64,000 bases of DNA from Coprococcus sp. (GTDB lineage Bacteria > Bacillota > Clostridia > Lachnospirales > Lachnospiraceae). The stretch lies in contig JAAWDY010000067.1 in assembly GCA_022793995.1 (NCBI GenBank), positions 1-64,000 of the forward strand, in the 5' to 3' direction. The position numbers and the translations under genes were made by a program. This document shows positions 1-10,800 of this stretch, piece by piece. The stretch's first letter is position 1; each line of letters begins with the position of its first letter. Below the pieces are notes generated by a model, which did no database searches, had not been told where the DNA came from, and was given only the letters and a program-made list of their open reading frames with translations.

Positions 1-1022
1 ACGTCTGTTGTTCTGAAATAGAACTGCGGTCTGTAGTTGTTGAAGAACGGAGTATGACGTCCACCTTCATCTTTTGTCAGAACATAAACCTGAGCGGTAA
101 ACTTGTGATGGCAGGTTACTGAACCTGGTTTTACAAGTACCTGTCCTCTTTCGATCTCTGTTCTCTGAACACCACGAAGAAGAGCGCCGATGTTGTCTCC
201 AGCCTGAGCCTCGTCAAGAAGCTTACGGAACATCTCAACACCTGTTACAACTACTTTACGGGTTTCTTCCTTAATACCAACGATTTCTACTTCGTCAGAT
301 ACATGAAGCGTACCACGCTCTACTCTACCAGTAGCAACTGTACCACGGCCTGTGATCGAGAATACATCCTCTACAGGCATCAGGAACGGCTGGTCTGTTG
401 CACGCTGCGGATCCGGAATATACTTATCTACTTCCGCCATAAGTTCCATAACCTTATCGCCCCATTCTCCATCTGGATCTTCAAGAGCCTTAAGCGCTGA
501 ACCCTGGATAACCGGAGTATCGTCTCCCGGGAACTCATACTCGTCAAGAAGTTCACGGATCTCCATCTCTACCAGTTCAAGAAGTTCTTCGTCGTCTACC
601 ATATCACACTTGTTCATGAATACAACGATATACGGTACACCTACCTGACGAGAAAGCAGGATATGCTCTCTTGTCTGAGCCATAACACCGTCTGTCGCCG
701 CTACTACCAGGATCGCGCCGTCCATCTGAGCCGCGCCTGTGATCATGTTCTTAACGTAGTCAGCATGTCCCGGGCAGTCTACGTGAGCATAGTGACGGTT
801 CTCTGTCTCATACTCAACGTGAGCAGTAGAAATCGTGATTCCACGTTCTCTCTCTTCCGGTGCCTTATCAATGTTATCAAATGCAACTTCTGCGTTACCT
901 GCTACTCTTTTAGACAAAACCTTTGTAATCGCTGCCGTCAAAGTTGTTTTACCATGGTCAACGTGTCCAATGGTACCGATATTACAATGCGGTTTTGTTC
1001 TTTCAAATTTAGCTTTTGCCAT
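1..1022 (-). CDS. tuf: Elongation factor Tu (partial, C-terminus beyond window)
   Basis: EF-Tu is the GTPase that delivers aminoacyl-tRNA to the ribosome. The N-terminus [20 protein letters not shown] is followed by the G1 motif GHVDHGKTT, the effector region RGITIS, the G3 motif DCPGHADY and the G4 motif NKCD. The GTPase domain and most of domain 2 are present; the gene continues past position 1 of the window. The ATG lies 9 bases after an AAGGAGG ribosome-binding site. It is the last visible gene of the rpsL-rpsG-fusA-tuf order, 120 bp after fusA, and I see no terminator in that gap, so co-transcription is likely. Confidence 0.98.
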   Translation of the reverse strand, partial: MAKAKFERTKPHCNIGTIGHVDHGKTTLTAAITKVLSKRVAGNAEVAFDNIDKAPEERERGITISTAHVEYETENRHYAHVDCPGHADYVKNMITGAAQMDGAILVVAATDGVMAQTREHILLSRQVGVPYIVVFMNKCDMVDDEELLELVEMEIRELLDEYEFPGDDTPVIQGSALKALEDPDGEWGDKVMELMAEVDKYIPDPQRATDQPFLMPVEDVFSITGRGTVATGRVERGTLHVSDEVEIVGIKEETRKVVVTGVEMFRKLLDEAQAGDNIGALLRGVQRTEIERGQVLVKPGSVTCHHKFTAQVYVLTKDEGGRHTPFFNNYRPQFYFRTTD

Positions 1023-1142
1023 TTTGAATATCCTCCTTAACTCTAGCACCCTCTCCGGGCTTTTTTAGTTTCGATTTTTTAAACTCGGCTATCTCTGATT
1101 ATATTTCAAATAATACAGTTTTTCAAGCCTTTTTCATATTTT
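1023..1142. other. fusA-tuf spacer
   Basis: A 120-bp spacer with no terminator-like hairpin; it contains an AT-rich run and the tuf ribosome-binding site. It probably only separates co-transcribed genes. Confidence 0.5.
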
Positions 1143-3260
1143 TTATGCGTTTTTATTTGACAATACTTTTTCCTGTACAGACTTCGGTACGGGTTCATAT
1201 TTCTCAAAGAACATCGAATAATTTCCACGTCCCTGTGTCCGTGAACGGAGGTCTGTAGAATATCCGAACATCTCGGACAACGGTACGTATCCTCTTACAA
1301 TCTTACCGCCGCCAAGGTCGTCCATCCCTTCAATTCGTCCGCGGCGAGAGTTGATATCCCCGATCACGTCGCCCATATATTCTTCCGGCATCGTCACTTC
1401 CACTTTCATGATCGGCTCAAGAAGAACCGGCTCCGCCTTCTTCATCGCATCCTTAAATGCAAGCGAACCTGCAATGTGGAACGCCATCTCTGAAGAGTCT
1501 ACCTCATGGTAAGATCCATCGTATACCGTGGCATGGATACCCACTACCGGGAAGCCGCCGAGAATACCAGCCTTCATCGCGTCCTCGATTCCTTCGCCTA
1601 CCGCCGGGATATACTCCTTCGGGATTGCGCCTCCGACAACAGCGGAATCAAACTTATACAACTCTTCCCCGTTGACATCCATAGGCTCAAATTTCACTTT
1701 ACAGTGTCCATACTGTCCACGTCCGCCGGACTGTTTTGCATACTTGCTGTCCACATCCACTGCTTTTGTAAACGACTCTTTGTAAGCAACCTGCGGCGCG
1801 CCTACATTCGCTTCCACCTTGAATTCACGCAGAAGTCTATCTACGATAATCTCCAGATGAAGTTCTCCCATTCCGGCAATGATCGTCTGCCCTGTCTCCT
1901 GATCCGTGTGCGCACGGAAGGTCGGGTCTTCCTCCGCAAGCTTCGCCAATGACTCGCCAAGTTTTCCCTGGGATGCCTTGGTCTTCGGCTCGATTGCCAG
2001 CTCAATAACCGGTTCCGGGAACTCCATAGACTCCAGAATAACTGGATGCTGATCGTCGCAGATCGTATCGCCTGTTGTGGTGAACTTAAATCCGATCGCC
2101 GCCGCAATATCCCCTGAATAGACTTTGTCAAGCTCCGCTCTCTTGTTCGCATGCATCTGCAGGATACGTCCCACACGCTCTTTCTTACCCTTTGTTGCGT
2201 TCAGCACATACGATCCAGAATTCATCGTTCCAGAATATACGCGGAAGTACGCAAGTTTTCCTACGAACGGATCCGTCATGATCTTGAACGCCAAAGCTGA
2301 GAACGGCTCTTCATCAGAAGAATGTCTCTCCACTTCATTGCCATCCATATCCTGCCCTTTGATCGGCGGAATATCGGTTGGCGCCGGCATATATTCAAGA
2401 ATCGCATCCAGGAGCTTCTGAACTCCCTTATTCCTGTAAGCTGAGCCACAGCAAACCGGAACAGCCGTACATTTGCACGTTGCTTTCCGAAGAACTGCCT
2501 TTAACTGTTCATTCGACGGAACTTCATCCTCGAGATACATCATCATCAATTCATCATCCAGCTCGCATACTTTTTCGAGCAATTCCTGATGATAAAGTTC
2601 CGCGTCGTCCTTCATATCCTCTGGGATCTCACATACGGTGATATCGTCACCCTTATCGTCGTTATAGATATATGCTTCCATCTCCATCAAATCAATGATC
2701 CCTTTAAAATCGTCTTCTTTTCCGATTGGAAGCTGAAGGATAATCGCATTTTTCCCTAATCTTGTTCTAATCTGATCTACTGCATTGTAGAAATCCGCCC
2801 CCAGAATGTCCATTTTATTGATAAATGCCATTCGAGGTACATTGTACGTGTCCGCCTGACGCCACACGTTTTCCGACTGAGGTTCTACGCCGCCTTTTGC
2901 ACAAAATACGCCGACAGCCCCATCAAGCACACGAAGCGACCGCTCTACTTCTACGGTAAAGTCAACGTGTCCCGGGGTATCAATGATATTGATGCGGTGC
3001 TCAAGGGCGCCCTCTTTCTGTTTGGTATGGTCTTCCAAAGTCCAGTGGCATGTCGTAGCGGCTGAAGTAATCGTGATACCCCTTTCCTGCTCCTGCTCCA
3101 TCCAGTCCATGGTAGCAGTACCTTCATGAGTATCGCCAATCTTATAATTTACACCGGTATAATATAAGATACGCTCGGTCAGCGTCGTCTTACCGGCATC
3201 AATATGGGCCATGATACCGATGTTCCTGGTTCTATCCAATGGATATTCTCTTCCAGCCAA
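1143..3260 (-). CDS. fusA: Elongation factor G
   Basis: EF-G is the translocation GTPase of protein synthesis. The 705-residue protein has the G1 motif AHIDAGKTT at about residue 18, RGITITSA, the G3 motif DTPGHVDF and the G4 motif NKMD, followed by the usual domains II-V, and it ends close to the usual EF-G length. The start is a TTG codon (minus-strand TTGGCTGGAAGAG) placed 8-9 bases after AGGAGGG; no better ATG exists upstream. It sits between rpsG and tuf in the str operon. Confidence 0.98.
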   Translation of the reverse strand: MAGREYPLDRTRNIGIMAHIDAGKTTLTERILYYTGVNYKIGDTHEGTATMDWMEQEQERGITITSAATTCHWTLEDHTKQKEGALEHRINIIDTPGHVDFTVEVERSLRVLDGAVGVFCAKGGVEPQSENVWRQADTYNVPRMAFINKMDILGADFYNAVDQIRTRLGKNAIILQLPIGKEDDFKGIIDLMEMEAYIYNDDKGDDITVCEIPEDMKDDAELYHQELLEKVCELDDELMMMYLEDEVPSNEQLKAVLRKATCKCTAVPVCCGSAYRNKGVQKLLDAILEYMPAPTDIPPIKGQDMDGNEVERHSSDEEPFSALAFKIMTDPFVGKLAYFRVYSGTMNSGSYVLNATKGKKERVGRILQMHANKRAELDKVYSGDIAAAIGFKFTTTGDTICDDQHPVILESMEFPEPVIELAIEPKTKASQGKLGESLAKLAEEDPTFRAHTDQETGQTIIAGMGELHLEIIVDRLLREFKVEANVGAPQVAYKESFTKAVDVDSKYAKQSGGRGQYGHCKVKFEPMDVNGEELYKFDSAVVGGAIPKEYIPAVGEGIEDAMKAGILGGFPVVGIHATVYDGSYHEVDSSEMAFHIAGSLAFKDAMKKAEPVLLEPIMKVEVTMPEEYMGDVIGDINSRRGRIEGMDDLGGGKIVRGYVPLSEMFGYSTDLRSRTQGRGNYSMFFEKYEPVPKSVQEKVLSNKNA

Positions 3261-3344
3261 GCTTTTTCCCTCCTAATTGTTCATGCCCTTTGGACATATA
3301 GATATGCCCAAAGGGTATTCCCTCTTATATCCAATACACCGATC

Positions 3345-3815
3345 TTAGAAACGATAATGCGCAAACGCCTTGTTCGCTTCCGCCATCTTGTGCATGTCTT
3401 CTTTCCTCTTTACCGCAGCGCCGGTATTATTCGACGCGTCGAGGATTTCATTAGCCAGTCTTTCTTCCATTGTCTTCTCGCCCCTTTTACGAGAAAACAT
3501 GGTTAGCCAGCGAAGCGCGAGAGCCTGTCTTCTATCTGCCCTTACTTCGATCGGCACCTGATAGGTCGCACCGCCGATACGCCTTGCCTTCACTTCAAGC
3601 ACAGGCATGATGTTGTTCATCGCTTCCTCGAACACATCGATTGCCGGCTTGCCTGACTTTGATTCCACTCTTTCAAACGCTCCATATACAATCTTCTGCG
3701 CAATACCTTTTTTGCCGTCCAGCATGATATTGTTAATCAGTTTGGTAACAACCTTATTATTGTATAATGGATCCGCTAATACGTCTCTTTTCTGAGTATG
3801 TCCTTTACGTGGCAC
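3345..3815 (-). CDS. rpsG: 30S ribosomal protein S7
   Basis: S7 is the primary binder of the 16S rRNA 3' domain and an assembly initiator. A longer open frame begins upstream, but the conserved S7 start ([15 protein letters not shown]) follows a GTG codon 8 bases after AAGGAGG, giving a 156-residue product, the normal length for the family. Typical segments are [19 protein letters not shown], the [11 protein letters not shown] motif and [10 protein letters not shown]. It lies 206 bp after rpsL. In other bacteria S7 autoregulates str-operon translation at the rpsL-rpsG spacer; here that spacer has two short hairpins but no site I can prove. Confidence 0.98.
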   Translation of the reverse strand: MPRKGHTQKRDVLADPLYNNKVVTKLINNIMLDGKKGIAQKIVYGAFERVESKSGKPAIDVFEEAMNNIMPVLEVKARRIGGATYQVPIEVRADRRQALALRWLTMFSRKRGEKTMEERLANEILDASNNTGAAVKRKEDMHKMAEANKAFAHYRF

Positions 3816-4021
3816 GGTTCTTCCCTCCTTATACATGGCTGCAAAGCCTAATAAGCTCTGCGTGAATAATTCATCGGTACTCACATGTGTCTCTCTATGT
3901 GTCATCGGCTCACGGGACATCCTCATCCTCTCTAAAAAGAGATTCTATCCGGATTAAACCCGCAACCAACTATAACTCTCATAGTTCTGTTTGTGATACG
4001 ATTGTTACTTAAATAAGCTCT

Positions 4022-4444
4022 TTACTTCTTTGCGTCTTTTGGTCTCTTTGCGCCATACTTAGAGCGCGCCTGACGTCTCTTTGCAACGCCTGCTGTATCA
4101 AGCGTTCCACGTACAATATGGTATCTTGTACCCGGAAGGTCCTTAACACGGCCGCCGCGGATCAGGACAACGCTATGCTCCTGAAGGTTGTGTCCCTCTC
4201 CCGGAATATAACTCGTCACCTCAATACCATTAGAAAGACGTACCCTGGCGATCTTCCTGAGCGCTGAGTTCGGCTTCTTCGGGGTTGCCGTTTTCACTGC
4301 GGTACATACCCCTCTCTTCTGCGGAGACGATGCATCGGTCGCTCTCTTTCTAAGAGAATTGTAGCCCTTCTGAAGAGCCGGTGCGGTTGACTTCTTTACA
4401 GCAGTTTCGCGTCCTTTTCTTACTAACTGGTTAAATGTTGGCAT
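4022..4444 (-). CDS. rpsL: 30S ribosomal protein S12
   Basis: S12 contributes to decoding accuracy in the 30S A site. At 140 residues it is the longer Gram-positive form. The streptomycin-determining segments [11 protein letters not shown] and GGRVKDLPG are wild type, with lysines at the positions corresponding to E. coli K43 and K88. The ATG follows AGGAGGTGAAAAGTA with good spacing. It is the first gene of its unit: the promoter at 4545-4573 lies immediately upstream, overlapping the terminator of the preceding LCP-family gene. Confidence 0.98.
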   Translation of the reverse strand: MPTFNQLVRKGRETAVKKSTAPALQKGYNSLRKRATDASSPQKRGVCTAVKTATPKKPNSALRKIARVRLSNGIEVTSYIPGEGHNLQEHSVVLIRGGRVKDLPGTRYHIVRGTLDTAGVAKRRQARSKYGAKRPKDAKK

Positions 4445-4544
4445 TACTTTTCACCTCCTATGATGTGATAATTGGTTACGTTTTAAACAGCTTTTGTCTA
4501 AATTGCGCACAAAAATAACGATACATCTCTATGCACGCTAGGTT

Positions 4545-4573
4545 AGTATATTATAAACATAAAAAAAAGTCAA
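4545..4573 (-). promoter_or_regulatory. Sigma-A promoter of rpsL-rpsG-fusA-tuf
   Basis: On the minus strand TTGACT (4568-4573) and TATACT (4545-4550) are separated by exactly 17 bases, an almost consensus housekeeping promoter. The first bases of the -35 box are also the 3' arm end of the preceding terminator hairpin. Transcription is expected to start near 4538, leaving an untranslated leader of about 95 bases. Confidence 0.85.
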
Positions 4574-4606
4574 GGCATTCCGGAAAAAATTTTCCAGAAT
4601 GCCTTG
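4561..4606 (-). terminator. Intrinsic terminator of the LCP-family gene
   Basis: Read on the minus strand, CAAGGCATTC and GAATGCCTTG form a 10-bp perfect stem, extended inward by GGAAAA/TTTTCC after one mismatch, and followed after two bases by eight T residues. It sits directly after the stop codon of the gene at 4612-6378. Confidence 0.9.
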
Positions 4607-4611
4607 CGCCT

Positions 4612-6378
4612 TTAATTGATTGTCGTAGACTCTTCCAACACTTCACCGTCTATCACTCTGTCGATCAGATTCGAGATATTCGCCACAGACGTATCGTCCT
4701 GGAGCATAACCGACAGCTCCATGCTACCTGAAGAGTAGCAGGAACGCATCGCGCTCTCTCCTTCCGCGGCGACCGAATAAATATGCCATGTCGCGTTCGT
4801 CCTGAGCTGATTCTTAATCAGCGCCTGAACCTGCTCCATCGTAAAGTTCGTATCAACGCCGTCGCTTACGCTCTCAATGATCCCGGTTGCCGCACGAAGC
4901 ATAGCGGGAGACATCATCTTCTGAATGATTGCGGTGATGACCGCCTGCTGGTGCCTGCCCCTTGCGTTATCGCCATCCGGCAAATTCTGACGCTCACGGC
5001 AGAATGCCAGCGCCTCTTCTCCATTAAAATGATTCATTCCTTCCTGTACATCCATCACATGCTCTGAATCACGCGACGTCGTGAATGCCTGGTCGGATTC
5101 CACATCCAGTCCGCCGAGAGCGTCGACAATATTAATCATGGATGTAAAATTCACCCGCCCATAGAACGGTATCTCTACGTCATATAGCGACCCTAATGTC
5201 CGCATCGACGCATCGACGCCGTAAGTTCCTGCATGCGTCAGTTTATCATACTGTCCGTTTGAAATCTCCGGAATCGTGACATAATAATCTCTGGGAGTCG
5301 TTACCAAAAGAATCTGATGACTCTTCGGATTCACCACTGCGACAATATTTACGTCGCTTCTGCTTTCCTGGGTGATATCGCCGTATACATCGATCCCACT
5401 TAAGTACATAGCAAACGGCTCGTTTACGCTCGTATCGACCGCGTTGCTTTCTATCTCAACCACAATGTTATGTTTATAAATAATCTTAATGTCGTCGCTG
5501 AATGTATCGAGCTGGTTCTCGATCACTCCGCTCTGCCCGGCGTTAAAAATAATCGCGTCGACTTCACGGTTATAGAGCGCCTGCGCCTCTTCGATCAAGT
5601 CGTTGTATTCGACCGTCTCGATCTGTCCTCCCAGCTCCTTCTCAATCTGGGAAACTACCGTCCTGGTCTGGTCTGCGCTGGTTGTGTACTGGACTCCAAA
5701 ATTATAGAACTCCGCGTCTGTTATCTGTTCCGCGGTGTCGTCCTTCCTGACTGCCACCACCATCGAACTCGTCTTTGTGGTCGAATCAAGAATCTTGTCG
5801 AACGCATTATTGACATCCCCGATCAGGAAAGACCCAAATCCAAGAATCGCGCTGAGCACAACGGAAAATACTTTGCCGCCCACGCCCTTTCCCTTCGCCC
5901 CGATCTGAGTAAGGAGCGTGATCCCGAGCAAAATCAACAGCACTCCTATCAAAACCAGAATATATGTGTTCGGAAGCATACCAAAAAATAATACGTTCAC
6001 AACCAAAAAAACAGACAGCACAAACTGAATGATCGCAAAAATAATTCCGATTGTCTTACTTACGCCGTTCTTGTTCCTTCCTCTCCGTTTCCGCTTACGC
6101 CCGCCGTTATCTCCTGTATAACCTCTTCTTGCCGAATGTCTCATATCATCATCCCTGATTTTTGCCGCATAGCCGGAGCTTTTTGCCTTCTTCGGCTTCG
6201 CCCTATAGTAATCGTCTTCGTGATAACGTGCCGCCCTTCGGTCTTCCTCATAAGCATACCGGCTCTTCCCCTTGCTCCGCCTGCTGACCTCGCGGCTGTT
6301 GCTGATATTTCTTTCATTTCTATTTGAATTACCATAATCGGATCCTCTTCTTGGTGACCCGCTTCTCCTCTGTTCCAT
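4612..6378 (-). CDS. LytR-CpsA-Psr (LCP) family cell-wall polymer ligase
   Basis: LCP proteins attach teichoic acids or other glycopolymers to peptidoglycan at the outer face of the membrane. The 588-residue protein has a highly basic, Arg/Ser-rich cytoplasmic N-terminus (about residues 1-106), three predicted membrane helices (about 108-135, 137-158 and 170-187), an extracellular linker domain, and an LCP domain at about 325-490. The LCP domain shows SRSDVN, TPRDYYV (Arg363), HAGTYG and a late CRERQNLPDGDNARG segment, whose arginines match the pyrophosphate-binding residues of the family. Three helices and a long basic tail are more elaborate than the usual single-anchor LCP protein. The gene has its own promoter (6519-6547) and terminator and lies between the rpoBC and str gene groups. 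Confidence 0.88.
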   Translation of the reverse strand: MEQRRSGSPRRGSDYGNSNRNERNISNSREVSRRSKGKSRYAYEEDRRAARYHEDDYYRAKPKKAKSSGYAAKIRDDDMRHSARRGYTGDNGGRKRKRRGRNKNGVSKTIGIIFAIIQFVLSVFLVVNVLFFGMLPNTYILVLIGVLLILLGITLLTQIGAKGKGVGGKVFSVVLSAILGFGSFLIGDVNNAFDKILDSTTKTSSMVVAVRKDDTAEQITDAEFYNFGVQYTTSADQTRTVVSQIEKELGGQIETVEYNDLIEEAQALYNREVDAIIFNAGQSGVIENQLDTFSDDIKIIYKHNIVVEIESNAVDTSVNEPFAMYLSGIDVYGDITQESRSDVNIVAVVNPKSHQILLVTTPRDYYVTIPEISNGQYDKLTHAGTYGVDASMRTLGSLYDVEIPFYGRVNFTSMINIVDALGGLDVESDQAFTTSRDSEHVMDVQEGMNHFNGEEALAFCRERQNLPDGDNARGRHQQAVITAIIQKMMSPAMLRAATGIIESVSDGVDTNFTMEQVQALIKNQLRTNATWHIYSVAAEGESAMRSCYSSGSMELSVMLQDDTSVANISNLIDRVIDGEVLEESTTIN

Positions 6379-6518
6379 ATACTCTCCACTTTCGTCTTCT
6401 TACTGAATGTGCTAAAGTACACTCTTGCGCCGAGGGCGCCCCAGCGCCTTTACTTTATTACAAAATTGTTACATCTGCTCAAAATACTGTTACAATATCT
6501 TTCTTTAATATTTTATAT

Positions 6519-6547
6519 ATATTATCGTTTTTTCTCCGTGTTGTCAA
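6519..6547 (-). promoter_or_regulatory. Sigma-A promoter of the LCP-family gene
   Basis: Minus-strand TTGACA (6542-6547) and TAATAT (6519-6524) are separated by exactly 17 bases. The expected transcript starts near 6511, about 130 bases before the ATG at 6378. The remainder of the 295-bp gap between the LCP gene and the upstream peptidase gene holds only the terminator at 6625-6649; I see no gene in it. Confidence 0.85.
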
Positions 6548-6624
6548 TGTGTTTCAAAAATTTCCACCTTTCCGGACTAAATCCTGCCGTGAATCGCAAC
6601 TGCACAGGTGGAGAAATTTTCAAA

Positions 6625-6649
6625 TGCCGGACCTTTGACCGGTCCGGCA
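6625..6649 (-). terminator. Terminator of the M24 peptidase gene
   Basis: TGCCGGACC and GGTCCGGCA form a perfect 9-bp GC-rich stem with a 7-base loop. On the minus strand it is followed by TTTGAAAATTT, a weak U-tract. It is placed 25 bp after the stop codon of the gene at 6674-7762. Confidence 0.7.
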
Positions 6650-6673
6650 CCTTCTCTTCTTTTGTTCTTTGTC

Positions 6674-7762
6674 TCAGTCTTCCATCGGAACGACGATCAA
6701 ATCTTTTGTATAGTGATTTAGGACTTCACAGCCCTCTTCTGTGATTAATACAAGATCCTCGATGCGGACGCCTAACCCCTCTTCCAGAAGATAGATTCCC
6801 GGCTCAATGGAAAAGCATTGTCCGACTTGAATCTCATCCTTATTTACCGAGGACACATCTCCATACTCATGATCTTCCATGCCTATGGAGTGTCCTGTCC
6901 TGTGGGTGAAGTACTCTCCATAACCCTTTTCTGTAATGTAATCACGGCAGGCAACGTCCACATCGCACATCCTGGCGCCTGGTCTTGCCGCTTCAATTCC
7001 ACGTCTCTGCGCTTCTCTCACCACTTCATAAACTTCCCGCGCTTTGTCAGAAACCTCGCCGAGAAACACCGTTCTTGTCATATCGGAACAGTATCCGTTC
7101 AGGATTCCCCCGATATCAAGCACAACGCTGTCCCCACGTTTCCCTTTTGTACAGTCCGTCATATGATGCGGATCCGCTCCTGATTTCCCATATGCCGTGA
7201 TCGGAGGGAAGGAAACGTCCGAATGCCCGCTTTCCTTATACAACGCCCGCACTCTCTGTCCAAGCTCTTCCTCAGAATAACCCTGATTCACCAAAGGAAT
7301 CAGCTTTTCCATCACCGCATCATTCGCAAGGGACGCTTCCCTCATAAGCTGCTGCTCCCGATCGTCCTTAATCATCCGTACGGAATCTACGATCAACGAA
7401 CCGTTGACGAACCGGCTTCCTGCGCCCAGTTCCTGGAGCCGCAGGAGAAAACGCGCCGGCCATGTCTTATCGATTCCAACCGGCTGATCCTTTTCCACAA
7501 ATCTGCTCAGGATCTCGACACCGTCCTCCGTATCTTCATACCATACCAGTTCCACACCCAGATCCTTCTCCTGCGGGAACAAACGATTGATAACAAGCTT
7601 ATGTCCACCGTCCATGCGCAGAAGAAGCGCCAAAAGACGCTCTCCCGGGTAAATCCATTTCCCCGTCAGATAGAAAATAGCCGGTGGATCTGATAGAATC
7701 ATCTGCGGTATTCCTTTTTCTTTCATTGACCGCAATATGCGGTCCAACTTCCCTGTGTCCAT
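6674..7762 (-). CDS. M24-family Xaa-Pro aminopeptidase
   Basis: This is a metal-dependent cytoplasmic exopeptidase that removes the residue preceding proline. The N-terminal creatinase-like domain (about 1-125) is followed by a pita-bread catalytic domain whose five dinuclear-metal ligands are all visible: Asp216 (VLDIGG), Asp227 (CSDMTRT), His291 (HRTGHSIGME), Glu320 (SIEPGIY) and Glu335 (RIEDLVL). At 362 residues it has the usual length of the short PepP/PepQ-like enzymes. It is 100 bp downstream of rpoC, and the intervening space is filled by a bookended hairpin repeat whose last unit supplies the bases just before the ATG. The ribosome-binding site (AATAGG) is weak and very close. Confidence 0.92.
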   Translation of the reverse strand: MDTGKLDRILRSMKEKGIPQMILSDPPAIFYLTGKWIYPGERLLALLLRMDGGHKLVINRLFPQEKDLGVELVWYEDTEDGVEILSRFVEKDQPVGIDKTWPARFLLRLQELGAGSRFVNGSLIVDSVRMIKDDREQQLMREASLANDAVMEKLIPLVNQGYSEEELGQRVRALYKESGHSDVSFPPITAYGKSGADPHHMTDCTKGKRGDSVVLDIGGILNGYCSDMTRTVFLGEVSDKAREVYEVVREAQRRGIEAARPGARMCDVDVACRDYITEKGYGEYFTHRTGHSIGMEDHEYGDVSSVNKDEIQVGQCFSIEPGIYLLEEGLGVRIEDLVLITEEGCEVLNHYTKDLIVVPMED

Positions 7763-7764
7763 TA

Positions 7765-7858
7765 CCTATTTCCCTTCATCGCCGTCAGGCGATTAAATTC
7801 AGGTAGCCCGAGCGTACCGCGAGGGGGCCCTATTTCCCTTCATCGCCGCCAGGCGATT
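7765..7858. repeat. Bookended hairpin repeat, copy A (rpoC / M24 peptidase gap)
   Basis: Two 30-bp direct repeats (7765-7794 and 7829-7858, one mismatch) each contain the hairpin ATCGCC-N4-GGCGAT plus the locus-specific flank CCTATTTCCCTTC. They bracket a 34-bp spacer containing GGTAGCCCGAGCG. The hairpin and spacer resemble copies B (42166-42261) and C (26942-27047), while the repeated flank differs at each locus. Confidence 0.85.
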
Positions 7859-7862
7859 CAGC

Positions 7863-10800
7863 CTACTCTCCCGTCATTCCGACCAATTCCAGCTCCGGCT
7901 CAGAAGCCTCCATCTCGATTTCCTCGTCCGGCTCAACTCCGATCAGCTCCGCCTCGCCGCTGATTTCCTGTATCTCATCATAATCATCGAAAACGGCTTC
8001 ATCTTCCTCATCCATTTCCATCCCGGTATCCAGCTTGACATCGCGGTATTTCCTCATTCCCGTACCTGCCGGAATCAGTTTTCCAATAATGACATTCTCC
8101 TTGAGTCCGATCAGGTGGTCGACTTTGCCCTTGATCGCTGCTTCTGTGAGCACCTTGGTCGTCTCCTGGAACGACGCCGCGGATAGGAAAGAATCTGTAG
8201 CCAGGGACGCTTTTGTAATTCCGAGCATAATCTGTTCACCCGTAGCCGGTTCCTTCCCTTCTAATTCAAGCGAACGGTTTACGTCGTCAAACTCCAGAAC
8301 ATCGACCATTGTTCCCGGAAGGAACTCGCTGTCTCCCTTTTCTTCAATGCGGATCTTCTTCAGCATTTGACGCACAATAACTTCAATATGCTTATCATTG
8401 ATATCCACGCCCTGCAGACGGTATACTCTCTGTACCTCCTGCAACATATAGTCCTGCGCCGCGCGCAGACCCTTTATCTTCAGAAGGTCATGCGGATTAA
8501 TGCTTCCCTCTGTTAATTCGTCTCCTGCCTCCAGCACGGCGCCGTCCGCCACTTTAATACGGGAACCGTATGGAATGAGGTAAGCCTTGGATTCTCCGGT
8601 CTGTTCATTATTTACAATGATCTCACGCTTTTTCTTCGTGTCATTTAGGGTTGCCACTCCGCCGAACTCGGTGATGATCGCAAGACCTTTCGGCTTTCTC
8701 GCCTCGAACAACTCCTCGACACGAGGAAGACCCTGTGTGATATCGTCGCCCGCAACGCCTCCGGTATGGAAGGTACGCATCGTTAACTGTGTACCAGGTT
8801 CTCCGATGGACTGCGCCGCAATAATGCCGACCGCCTCTCCAACCTGTACCGGCTCTCCGGTCGCCATATTCGCACCGTAACATTTTGCACAGATGCCGAC
8901 CCTGGAACGGCAGGTCAGGATGGTACGGATTTTCACCTTCTTAATCGGGAAATTCCCATTCTCATCCACGCCGTACTTCATAATCCGCTCTGCGCGTCTC
9001 GGCGTAATCATATGATTGGCCTTTACAAGAACATTTCCATCTTTATCATAAATCGTATGGCATGAAAATCTGCCGGTGATCCGATCCTTAAGACTCTCGA
9101 TTTCTTCATTTCCATCCACAAACGCATGGACATACATGCCCGGAACTTCCTCTTCCTGCGCTGCACAATCCATCTCCCGGATAATAAGCTCCTGGGAAAC
9201 ATCCACCAGACGGCGCGTAAGATATCCAGAGTCGGCTGTACGCAGAGCTGTATCCGACAATCCTTTTCGCGCACCGTGTGCGGACATGAAATACTCCAAT
9301 ACGTCTAATCCCTCACGGAAATTGGACTTAATCGGCAGCTCGATTGTACGTCCCGTCGTATCCGCCATCAGTCCGCGCATTCCGGCAAGCTGTTTGATCT
9401 GCTTATCCGAACCACGCGCGCCCGAATCCGCCATCATGAAAATGTTATTATATTTATCCAGGCCGGAAAGAAGCGCTTCCGTCAGCTCGTCATCCATTTC
9501 TTTCCATGTCTCTACTACTTCTTTATAACGCTCTTCCTCCGTAATCAGACCACGGCGGAAGTTCTTCGTAATCTTATCCACCGTATCCTGCGCCCTTGCG
9601 ATCATCTCCGGCTTCTGCGGCGGAACCGTCATATCGGAGATCGACACAGTCATCGCGGCTCTCGTAGAGTACTTGTAGCCGATCGATTTTACATTGTCCA
9701 GCACTTCCGCGGTCGCCGTTGCGCCATGCGTATTGATTACTTTCTCAAGAATCTGCTTTAACTGCTTTTTACCCACATGGAAATCAATTTCCAGAAGCAG
9801 TTCATTCCCTGCTGCTTCCCGGTCCACAAAGCCAAGATCCTGCGGAATAATCTCATTAAAAAGGAAACGCCCCAGCGTCGATTCTACAATCCCCGTCAGT
9901 TCTCGTCCATCCGGCATCCGTTTTGTCACACGCGCCTTGATCCTGGAGTGGAGAGTCAGCTCCCCATTCTCATAGGCGAGAATCGCTTCGCTCACACTCT
10001 TGAAGTACTTTCCTTCCCCTTTTACTCCTGGTCTTTCCTGCGTCAGATAATAGATACCAAGCACCATATCCTGGGACGGCACCGCTACCGGGCCGCCGTC
10101 CGACGGCTTCAGCAAATTATTCGGAGATAGAAGAAGGAAACGGCACTCCGCCTGCGCTTCCACGGAAAGCGGAAGATGAACAGCCATCTGGTCCCCGTCA
10201 AAGTCCGCATTGTACGCCGTACATACCAGGGGATGAAGCTTGATCGCCTTACCTTCTACAAGAATCGGCTCAAACGCCTGGATCCCTAGCCTGTGCAGGG
10301 TAGGGGCGCGGTTCAGCATAACCGGATGTTCTTTGATGACGTCCTCCAGCACATCCCACACCTCAGGCTGGAGACGCTCCACCATCTTTTTCGCGTTCTT
10401 GATATTATGCGCCGTCCCATTCGCTACCAGTTCTTTCATAACGAACGGCTTGAACAGCTCGATCGCCATTTCTTTCGGAAGGCCGCACTGGTAAATCTTA
10501 AGCTCCGGCCCCACGACGATAACGGAACGTCCTGAATAGTCCACACGTTTTCCGAGCAAGTTCTGACGGAACCGGCCGGACTTTCCTTTCAGCATATCGG
10601 AAAGGGATTTTAAGGCGCGGTTTCCCGGTCCGGTCACCGGACGGCCCCGGCGGCCGTTATCGATCAAAGCGTCGACTGCTTCCTGCAACATACGCTTTTC
10701 ATTTCTTACAATGATATCTGGAGCTCCCAGCTCAAGGAGTCTCCTCAGGCGGTTATTCCGATTGATGATTCTTCTGTAAAGGTCGTTCAAGTCCGACGTC

